In this document: in pieces, positions 8,257 through 14,444 of the stretch
How the letters are laid out: each line of letters opens with the position of its first letter
Position numbering within the stretch: the stretch's first letter is position 1
Assembly (NCBI GenBank): GCA_903834675.1
Contig: CAILKC010000097.1
Span: 1 to 16,306 of the forward strand
DNA from: an uncultured Victivallales bacterium
GTDB lineage: Bacteria; Verrucomicrobiota; Lentisphaeria; Oligosphaerales; JAFGRS01
DNA: 16,306 nucleotides
Reading direction: 5' to 3'
Made by a program: the position numbers and the translations under genes
Notes under the pieces: model-generated
What the model was told of the DNA's origin: nothing
Seen by the model: the letters and a program-made list of their open reading frames with translations, nothing else
Database searches by the model: none

Positions 8257-8275
8257 CGCGGGGGCTGCGCCCGCG
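8257..8275 (-). terminator. GC-rich hairpin just downstream of citrate synthase (possible terminator)
   Basis: CGCGGG at 8257-8262 pairs with CCCGCG at 8270-8275 around a seven-base loop. It begins eight bases beyond the citrate synthase stop on the minus strand. There is no T-tract, so this is at best an atypical terminator or a repeat-type palindrome. The gap 8091-8282 otherwise holds only a repeated GGGATACCGCG phrase and no gene. Confidence 0.3.
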
Positions 8276-8282
8276 ACTGAGC

Positions 8283-9614
8283 TCAGCCGCGTTCTTGGAT
8301 GGGGATGTAGTGGCGGAGGGTCGGACCGGTGTAGATCTGGCGCGGGCGCTGGATCTTGAAGTCGGGGTCTTCCTGCGACTCTTTCCACTGCGCAATCCAA
8401 CCCGGCAGGCGGCCGATGGCGAAGAGCACGGTGAACATGTTCTCCGGTATCCCCATGGCCCGGTAGATGATGCCGCTGTAGAAGTCCACGTTCGGGTAGA
8501 GCTTGCGCTCCACGAAGTAGGGGTCGCTCTGCACGCGCTCCTCCAGCTCCATGGCGATGTCCAGGAGCGGGTCCTTGACCTTCAGGGTGCGGAGCACGTC
8601 GACGCAGGTCTGCTTGACGATACGAGCCCGCGGGTCGTAGTTCTTGTAGACCCGGTGGCCGAAGCCGTAGAGGCGGAAGGGGTCCTTCTTGTCCTTGGCC
8701 CGTTCAAGGATCTTGCACATGTCGCCGCCCTGGCGCTGGATTTCCTCCAGCATGCCGATCACTTCCTGGTTGGCGCCGCCGTGGAGCGGTCCCCAGAGAG
8801 CGCAGATACCGGCGGCGACCGCGGCGTAGAGGTTGACTTTGGCGCTCCCGACCAGACGGACGGTCGAGGTGGAACAGTTCTGCTCGTGGTCGGCATGCAG
8901 GATCAACAGCACGTTCAAGGCCCGCTCGATGACCGGGTTGGCTTCGTAGGGCCGCACCGGTGAGGAGAACATCATATTGAGGAAGTTGGCGCAGTACTTG
9001 AGGTCATGGCGGGGGTAGACATACGGTTCGCCGATGGACTTCTTGTAGGAGAAGGCCGCGATCGTGCGCAGTTTGGACAGCAGGCGGGTGGCGGTGATGT
9101 CAATGTGGGCCAGTTCATCGTCCACGTTGTCCTGCGACAGCTCCGGGTAGAACGAGGAAAGCGCGACCACCATTCCCGAGAGAATGGCCATCGGATGGGA
9201 GTGTTCGGGGTAGTTCTTGAAGAACTGCGTCATGTCCTCGTGGATCATCGAGTGCCGGGTCAGGAGTTCCGAGAACTGCTGCTGTTCGGCCAGCCGAGGC
9301 AAGCGGCCGTGAACCAGCAGGTAGGCGACTTCGACGAAGCGGGACTTCTCGGCGAGTTCCTCGATGGGGTAACCGCGGTAGCGCAGGATGCCCTGTTCGC
9401 CATCCAGGTAGGTGATCTCGCTCCGGCAGCCGCCGGTGTTCTTGTAGCCGTAGTCCAGGGTAACCAAGCCCGTCTGTTCGCGCAGGCGGCTGATGTCCAG
9501 ACCGCGCTCGTGCTCGGAGCCCTCGACCACGGGCAGGGTGAAGACCCGACCGTCGTAGTGCAACTCGGCGGCGCTGACCTTGGCGGCCAGGTGTGGCGCT
9601 CCCATGGTGTCCAT
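8283..9614 (-). CDS. gltA: Citrate synthase (type II, GltA-like)
   Basis: The product (443 aa) condenses oxaloacetate and acetyl-CoA to citrate, the entry step of the TCA cycle. The catalytic residues are all present: His278 in WGPLHGGANQE, His320 in GFGHRVYKNYDPRA and Asp377 in NVDFYSGI. The sequence follows the Gram-negative hexameric GltA type closely (SFYPEL, SIGEPYVYPRHDL, NFLNMMFSSPV, LHADHEQNCSTSTVR, RPRQIYTG) and its length is close to that family's. An upstream ATG-like extension to 9659 is possible, but the start at 9614 is preferred because GGAAAGGGAG stands just five bases before it, and a second in-frame ATG follows at 9605. The gene is transcribed alone, opposite to both neighbours. 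An AT-rich tract at about 9686-9712 upstream could hold its promoter. Confidence 0.97.
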   Translation of the reverse strand: MDTMGAPHLAAKVSAAELHYDGRVFTLPVVEGSEHERGLDISRLREQTGLVTLDYGYKNTGGCRSEITYLDGEQGILRYRGYPIEELAEKSRFVEVAYLLVHGRLPRLAEQQQFSELLTRHSMIHEDMTQFFKNYPEHSHPMAILSGMVVALSSFYPELSQDNVDDELAHIDITATRLLSKLRTIAAFSYKKSIGEPYVYPRHDLKYCANFLNMMFSSPVRPYEANPVIERALNVLLILHADHEQNCSTSTVRLVGSAKVNLYAAVAAGICALWGPLHGGANQEVIGMLEEIQRQGGDMCKILERAKDKKDPFRLYGFGHRVYKNYDPRARIVKQTCVDVLRTLKVKDPLLDIAMELEERVQSDPYFVERKLYPNVDFYSGIIYRAMGIPENMFTVLFAIGRLPGWIAQWKESQEDPDFKIQRPRQIYTGPTLRHYIPIQERG

Positions 9615-9908
9615 CCTGACTCCCTTTCCTACACCCGCCCCACAAAGGCCACGAGCCATAGTGTTTCAGACTGTAGGCCAAGGGCTTACAATACAAAAAG
9701 ACAGATCAAAACGAGCAACCTGGACCAGGGCCTGGCCTAACCGCCTACAATCCAGACACCCATCACCCTTGACCTCTCGTGGGACGCCTGTGCTTCCATC
9801 CTGAGTCCAGGGCGTGGGCGCCTCTTGGCGGGCGATGCTGCGCAGATGCCGTTGGCGCAGAGAGTATAATGCGTTACGCCGGCCGCCGCCAGCGCCTCAC
9901 GTCTCCCT
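9615..9908. other. Leader and gene-free DNA upstream of citrate synthase
   Basis: The first hundred bases are comparatively AT-rich (TTACAATACAAAAAGACAG at 9686-9704) and are the likely promoter region for citrate synthase on the minus strand, though no good -35/-10 pair can be fixed. A TATAAT at 9865-9870 on the plus strand has no convincing -35 partner and no gene after it. I see no coding sequence here. Confidence 0.4.
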
Positions 9909-10392
9909 GGGCGCAAGTCAGCTCCGTAGGGGGTTTTGTTTCGATCTTCTCCGCGTCCGGCGAGCAGAACGGGCCCCTTGACTCTTGGGGGAGACTGCCG
10001 GCGGGACGTGTCGCGAAGGCCAGACGCCGCGGAGCGCTGAAAGCGCGGCCATTCCTCAGCCCAGGGCAGCGCCCTGGGAATGGAATCCAAAACGAGATGG
10101 AGCCCTGCAGGGGCGGCATACCGACAGTCCATGGGCACCGCGCGGCCAGCTATGGCGCCCCTTCGGGGCTGAGAATCTGGGGTATGCCTGGTACCCAGGG
10201 CGCTGCCCTGGGCTGAGGGATGGCGCCCCTTCGGGGCTGAAGAGGCAGAGGCGAACCCGCGCTTCCGCGGCTGGTGGTGCCACCGCGAAACCGTAGCGGT
10301 GGGATGGCGGATCGAGACCCACCACGGCGGGCAGGCCCTCGACCCTCTGCGGTTCTCAGACAAGCGAACCCCTACGGAACTGACCTGCGCCC
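9909..10392. mobile_element. MITE-like block bounded by imperfect inverted repeats
   Basis: The left end (9909-9930) reads GGGCGCAAGTCAGCTCCGTA then GG. The right end (10371-10392) is its reverse complement at 20 of 22 positions, and both continue inward with further G or C bases. The 484-bp interior has no protein-like frame; it is built of nested palindromes described separately. No clear target-site duplication is visible outside the ends. A third copy of the end motif lies at 272-293. The structure fits a non-autonomous transposable element, or two independently placed end motifs in opposite orientation. Confidence 0.5.
10054..10240. repeat. Nested inverted and direct palindromic repeats
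   Basis: A 25-base segment at 10054-10078, containing CCCAGGGCAGCGCCCTGGG, is repeated perfectly in inverse orientation at 10194-10218. A 21-base segment containing GGCGCCCCTTCGGGGCTGA occurs twice directly, at 10152-10172 and 10220-10240. Further small stem-loops are GCGCT/AGCGC (10034-10046) and CCCTGCAGGG (10104-10113). Each palindrome has a stem of five to eight bases and a loop of at most three. This is REP-like DNA; no associated transposase gene is in the window. Confidence 0.8.
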
Positions 10393-10409
10393 TGAAACAG
10401 CCCTGGCGC

Positions 10410-10438
10410 TTGCGCGGCAGGTTTTCTCAGATGATAGT
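10410..10438 (+). promoter_or_regulatory. Weak candidate promoter for the amino-sugar operon
   Basis: TTGCGC (10410-10415) and GATAGT (10433-10438) are separated by 17 bases, the usual spacing for a housekeeping promoter, about 120 bp before the NagA-like gene. The match to consensus is poor at -35 (three of six) and moderate at -10 (four of six). Confidence 0.2.
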
Positions 10439-10561
10439 TCCCGGCCCAGGTTCAGGATACCGGCGGGCGCTTGCTCCGTGACGTCAGGGGTGCGGCGCGG
10501 GGCGCCTGTCTCAGGCCGCCGAGCGAAGCTGACGGGAAGCCGCTAGCAAGGATCACGCTTC

Positions 10562-11764
10562 ATGAGGTCAGCACCATCGTTTTGCGTTGAGAACGCCATT
10601 CTGGCGATGCCGGGGGTGGGCCTGATTGCGGGCGGCATCCGGGTGGTGGGCGAGCGGATTGCGGCGCTGGGGCCGGGGGTGCGAGCCGCCGAGTCCGACG
10701 AGCGCGTTGACGCCCAGGGCCGGCTGCTGAGTGCCGGCTTAATCGATGTGCATACGCATGGCCTTCAGCGCTTTCGTTACGAAGCCGGGGCGGAGGAACT
10801 GCGGCAGGCGGCGGCGACGTTGACGGCTTACGGCTGCACCTGCGCCTACCCGACCCTCATCGGCAAGTCCGAAGGGGCCTTCCTCGAGTTGCTGTCCGAG
10901 ACCTGCGGCGCGCTCTCCGGGGTGAGCGGTGTCTGCCTGCCGGGGGTACACGTCGAGGGGCCCTTCCTGGCCTTCACGGGGGCTGGGTGTACGATCATTC
11001 CCGGTGATCTGGGGCTGTTGCGGGAGATTCTGGCCGCCGGGGGCGGGCGGGTGGCGGCGATGTCGATCAGCCCGGACGTGACCCACATCATTCCGGTCAT
11101 TGAAGCGCTGGTTGCGGCGGATGTCCGTGTTTTCATCACCCACACGGGCGCCACCCTGGCGCAAACCCAGAGGGCCATCGACGCGGGGGCGCACCACGCC
11201 ACGCACTTCTATGACGTTTTCTACCCGCAGCCCGAGACCGACCTCGGGGTTCGCCCCGTGGCCTGTGTCGAGGCGATTCTGGCAGATCGGCGGGTCACGG
11301 TGGATTTCATTGCCGACGGGGTACACGTAGAACCGACCGCGGTGCGCTTGGGACTGTGTGCGAAAGGTTGGGAGAAGGTCATTCTGATCACCGACAGCAA
11401 TGTCGGCGCCGGAATGCCGCCGGGCGAGTACGACACGCCCTGGGGTTTCCGCATCTATGCACACCCGGACCGAGCCGCTCGCATCATCGGCGAGCACAAG
11501 TTTGCCGGGGCTTTGGCCGGTAGTGCTCTGACCATGAACCGCGGGATGGCGAACCTGCTGGCGTGGTTCGCGCAGGATGTACCGGCCGAGTGCGTCTGGG
11601 CCATGGGCACGGCCAATCCGGCCCGTCTGATGGGGCTGTCTGGAAAGGGCGTCCTGCGGGTGGGTGCCGATGCCGATCTAGTCCTCTGGCAGGGAGCGAC
11701 TCTCGTACCGCGGCGCACCTGGGTCGCGGGGGTCTGTGTGTACACGATGGAGGGAGTGGACTGA
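10562..11764 (+). CDS. NagA-like N-acetylglucosamine-6-phosphate deacetylase family protein
   Basis: The product (400 aa) is an amidohydrolase-fold metalloenzyme of the NagA family, which removes acetate from N-acetylated amino-sugar phosphates in the cytosol. Conserved features are the HTHG motif (H64, H66), the metal-binding Glu132 in VEGPF, His194 (ITHTGA), His215 (ATHFYD), His255 (DGVHV) and the catalytic Asp278 (ILITDSN). The length is normal. The segment after His215 reads YDVF, where NagA has YNAM or FNAM, and the loop that follows (YPQPETDLGVRP) also differs, so the substrate may not be GlcNAc-6-phosphate. The ATG at 10562 has AAGGAT about nine bases upstream. The NagB-like gene starts two bases after the stop codon, so the two are clearly one operon. 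No gene symbol is assigned because the substrate is uncertain. Confidence 0.85.
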   Translation: MRSAPSFCVENAILAMPGVGLIAGGIRVVGERIAALGPGVRAAESDERVDAQGRLLSAGLIDVHTHGLQRFRYEAGAEELRQAAATLTAYGCTCAYPTLIGKSEGAFLELLSETCGALSGVSGVCLPGVHVEGPFLAFTGAGCTIIPGDLGLLREILAAGGGRVAAMSISPDVTHIIPVIEALVAADVRVFITHTGATLAQTQRAIDAGAHHATHFYDVFYPQPETDLGVRPVACVEAILADRRVTVDFIADGVHVEPTAVRLGLCAKGWEKVILITDSNVGAGMPPGEYDTPWGFRIYAHPDRAARIIGEHKFAGALAGSALTMNRGMANLLAWFAQDVPAECVWAMGTANPARLMGLSGKGVLRVGADADLVLWQGATLVPRRTWVAGVCVYTMEGVD

Positions 11765-11765
11765 C

Positions 11766-12701
11766 ATGAGCAGCTTTACCTGGAAACCGGCGACCTTCAT
11801 TCCGTTCCAAGACCTGGCGGCCATCGAGCGTTGCCGTGCCATCCGTACGGAGGACATCGGCAAACACCACAACCCCGATTTCCGGATTCAGGTGGTCCCC
11901 GGGGCGGAGCTCGGCTTTCTCTGGCTGACGGACATGTTCTACCGCATCAAGACCGCGGCCGACGCGGGGCGGACCTGCGTCCTGATCACGCCGCAACCCT
12001 GGCCGGATGGCTACCGGCAACTGGCCAGCCTCATCAACCGCTTCCAGGTCGACTGCCGGAAGCTCTACACCTTCAATATGGATGAGTATGCCAACGAGAA
12101 GGGCGAGATCGCTCCGGAGACCTGGGAAGCCGGGTTTCTGTACTCGATGAAGCGGCATTTCTATGCGCACCTCGACCCGGTGCTGCGACCGCCGGAGCGG
12201 CAGATTCAGGGCCTCAGCAACCGCAACCTGAACGATTACGGCAAGATGCTGGCGGACCTCGGCGGCGCCGATTGCTGCTACAGCGGTCCCGGTTGGACCG
12301 GCCATCTGGCCTTCATCGAGCCCGACGCGCCTGAGTTTGCCGCGCCCCTGGAGGAGTGGAAGACCTTCGGGCCGCGGGTGGCTACGCTCAGTCCGTTCAC
12401 CATCGCGCAGAACTCGCTGCATGGCGCCTTCGGCATGAGCGGCGACCTCTGCGCGGTGCCGCCCAAGGCGGCAACCATTGGCCCGGCCGAAGTCATCGGT
12501 TCAAAGCACCGCTTTGACATGCATGGCATCACCGTGGATGGCTCCTTTGCCTCCTGGCAGCGGCTGACCTCGCGTCTGGTACTGCACGGGCCGGTGACGC
12601 CGTTGCTGCCGCAGTCAATCTTGCAGACTATGCGTACGGATGTGTATGTCAGCGAGGCGATTGCGGCGAACATCGAGCCGCACTGGAATAAGGGCTACTG
12701 A
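11766..12701 (+). CDS. Divergent NagB-like glucosamine-6-phosphate isomerase/deaminase family protein
   Basis: The product (311 aa) belongs to the NagB/sugar-phosphate isomerase family, whose classic member converts glucosamine-6-phosphate to fructose-6-phosphate and ammonia. The FNMDEY motif (D106, equivalent to Asp72 of E. coli NagB) is intact. The second active-site motif, normally DGHIAFNEP, reads TGHLAFIEP (178-186): His180 and Glu185 are kept, but the residue equivalent to Asp141 is Thr178. The protein is longer than NagB (about 266 aa), with an N-terminal extension of some 30 residues and an insert around 112-145. The ATG at 11766 follows the upstream stop almost directly and is preceded by GGAGGGAG, so it is preferred over an in-frame ATG at 11736 inside the deacetylase gene. 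It may be a deaminase with altered chemistry, an isomerase or a sensor-like homologue. Confidence 0.8.
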   Translation: MSSFTWKPATFIPFQDLAAIERCRAIRTEDIGKHHNPDFRIQVVPGAELGFLWLTDMFYRIKTAADAGRTCVLITPQPWPDGYRQLASLINRFQVDCRKLYTFNMDEYANEKGEIAPETWEAGFLYSMKRHFYAHLDPVLRPPERQIQGLSNRNLNDYGKMLADLGGADCCYSGPGWTGHLAFIEPDAPEFAAPLEEWKTFGPRVATLSPFTIAQNSLHGAFGMSGDLCAVPPKAATIGPAEVIGSKHRFDMHGITVDGSFASWQRLTSRLVLHGPVTPLLPQSILQTMRTDVYVSEAIAANIEPHWNKGY

Positions 12702-12765
12702 GGCGCGACGTTGCCCACTAGCCCATGACGGATGACGCAAGACCCAACGAAAAAGGTGACACGCT

Positions 12766-14130
12766 ATGGGAACCTACAACCCGACTCCGTACCGTCTCGA
12801 CCTGAGCCAGTGGCCGTCGGTCACGGTGCCGCCGCCCGGCCCGAAATCCAAGGCCCTGCACGAGCGCTGCTGTCGGCACTTCAAGGGCCTTAGCGGCCAG
12901 GTGAAGCTCTTTCCGGTCGCTTTTGAGGAGGGCAGCGGTTGCACCCTGACCGACGTGGACGGCAACCGCTACATCGACTTCTCCAGCGGTATCTACGTGA
13001 CCACGCTGGGGCACTGCCATCCCAAGATCAGCGAGGCCGTGCAGCGCTATGCCGGCAAGCTGATGAACTGCCATGATTTCACCACCGAGATCAAGACCCG
13101 ACTGGTGGAGAAGATGGCGCAGTGCTTGCCGGGAGACTTGAAGGGCTACCAGTTCTACGACTGCGGCACCGCCGCGGTGGAGGCTGGCCTGCGGGTCTGC
13201 CGCGCCGCCACGCGCCAGCACGAGTTCATCAGTTGCTTCTACGACTTTCACGGCAAGACCCAGGGCGCCGTCTCGCTGGCCGAGATTCGCTCGTCCGTGT
13301 ATGGGCCGACCCGCGCCCCCGGTTTCCACATGGTGCCGCGCCCGAACCCCTACCGCCCGCAGTGGAGCAAGGCCGATGGGAGCATCGATACGGACCGCTA
13401 CATCGAGTTCTACGAGGAATACTACGAGCGGGCCACGGCCCATCAGGTGGCCGCGTTCGTGATCGAGCCCATCCAAGGCTGGGGCGGCAGCGTCATCCCG
13501 CCGGACGACTTCTTTCCCAAGCTGCGGGCGTTCTGCGATCGGCATAAGATGCTGCTCATGGCCGACGAGGTGCTGACCAGTATGGGCCGCACCGGCAAGA
13601 TCCTGTGCATGGAGCACTGGGGCGTGTTGCCCGACGTGGTGACCCTGGGCAAGGGCTTCGGCAATGGCTTCCCGGTGACCGCGGTGGCGGTGCGGGAGCC
13701 GTTCATGGAGACCTTTGAGGCCATTTCAGCCTCCAGCAGTTACGGCGGCAACCCGATGGCCTGCGCCGCGGCGTTGGCCTGCTTCGAAGTGATTGAGGAG
13801 GAGGGGTTGCTGGAGCATGCGCAGGAACTTGAGCGCCTGTTCATCAAGCGCATGGAGTCCTGGAAGTCCCGCTACAAGATCGTCGGCGACGTGCGCTGCA
13901 AGGGTTGCCTGCTGGGGGTCGAACTGGTCAAGGACAAAGCAACCAAGACGCCCTTCGACGCGGCGGGCAAGATGGTCTACCAGCGCGCCTTCGCCAAAGG
14001 CCTGGCCTGGATTCCGGCGGGGCACATCCTGCGCATGAGTCCGCCCATCATCATGCCTAACGAAGTGGCCGAGAAGGGCATGGACCTCATCGAGGCCGCG
14101 ATCGCCGAGACCGAAAAGGCGTTGGGCTGA
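12766..14130 (+). CDS. Class-III PLP-dependent aminotransferase
   Basis: The product (454 aa) is a fold-type I, class-III (GabT/ArgD-like) aminotransferase that moves an amino group between an amine or amino acid and a keto acid or aldehyde using pyridoxal phosphate. It shows the FSSGIYVTTLGHCHP start motif, the cofactor-binding GTAAVEA segment (134-140), the PLP aspartate D267 in MADEVLTSMGRTGK, the Schiff-base Lys296 in TLGKGFGNGFPVTA, and SSYGGNPMACAAALA near the C-terminus. The length is typical. The start ATG has AAGGTG about eight bases upstream, and 64 bp separate it from the NagB-like gene on the same strand. The substrate cannot be told from sequence; the context suggests an amino sugar-derived or related amino compound. 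Other class-III activities, such as omega-amino acid aminotransferase, remain possible. Confidence 0.9.
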   Translation: MGTYNPTPYRLDLSQWPSVTVPPPGPKSKALHERCCRHFKGLSGQVKLFPVAFEEGSGCTLTDVDGNRYIDFSSGIYVTTLGHCHPKISEAVQRYAGKLMNCHDFTTEIKTRLVEKMAQCLPGDLKGYQFYDCGTAAVEAGLRVCRAATRQHEFISCFYDFHGKTQGAVSLAEIRSSVYGPTRAPGFHMVPRPNPYRPQWSKADGSIDTDRYIEFYEEYYERATAHQVAAFVIEPIQGWGGSVIPPDDFFPKLRAFCDRHKMLLMADEVLTSMGRTGKILCMEHWGVLPDVVTLGKGFGNGFPVTAVAVREPFMETFEAISASSSYGGNPMACAAALACFEVIEEEGLLEHAQELERLFIKRMESWKSRYKIVGDVRCKGCLLGVELVKDKATKTPFDAAGKMVYQRAFAKGLAWIPAGHILRMSPPIIMPNEVAEKGMDLIEAAIAETEKALG

Positions 14131-14167
14131 GGCCTGTAGGCCCTTGATTCTGAACGCCTCAAGGCGT
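14131..14167 (+). terminator. Two small hairpins after the aminotransferase gene
   Basis: Directly after the stop codon comes GGCCTGTAGGCC (14131-14142, five-base stem), followed by ACGCCTCAAGGCGT (14154-14167, six-base stem). CCTTGATT lies between them, with no strong T-tract. They could help end the operon transcript, or they may be the same kind of short palindrome that litters the other gaps. Confidence 0.35.
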
Positions 14168-14328
14168 CACTACGAGCCTGGAATCCAAGCACCTCGACGG
14201 CATGCAGGCCAGCCCCGGTGCCATCCACCTGTCCGAGACCGCAAGCGTTTGGCGCTGCACGCGCTTATCGCCAGGAAAAACCTTCAGCAAGGCCATTGGG
14301 ACGCTACGTATTATAGTTAAAGCACTAC

Positions 14329-14404
14329 AGTGCAGTTGCTAACGTGGGAACGGCACTGGTCCAAAAGTGCAGTTGCTAACGTGGGAACGGCACTGGTCCA
14401 AAAG
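14329..14404 (+). repeat. 37-bp tandem repeat, two units
   Basis: The unit AGTGCAGTTGCTAACGTGGG AACGGCACTGGTCCAAA occurs at 14329-14365 and again without any change at 14366-14402, with two more matching bases after it. AGTGC and GCACT inside each unit are complementary, and GCACT-AC-AGTGC (14322-14333) forms a small hairpin at the left border. It lies between convergent genes, next to an AT-rich patch (14306-14325). The core is shared with 4119-4137. The rest of the gap 14131-14444 shows no gene. Confidence 0.9.
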
Positions 14405-14444
14405 CGGACATGTAAGGATGAATAAGCCTGCCGCCGCCCCGTGT

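Noticed and set aside
8181..8963. Plus-strand frame over citrate synthase
   Set aside because: Antisense shadow of a gene with all catalytic residues conserved.
9865..9870. TATAAT -10 box
   Set aside because: No acceptable -35 at 16-18 bases and no gene downstream.
9737..10363. Possible 208-codon minus-strand protein
   Set aside because: It covers the palindromic repeats on both sides; frames in both directions are open only because stops are rare in this GC-rich DNA.
14329..14404. CRISPR array
   Set aside because: Only two units, directly abutting with no spacer between them, and no cas genes; it is a plain tandem duplication.
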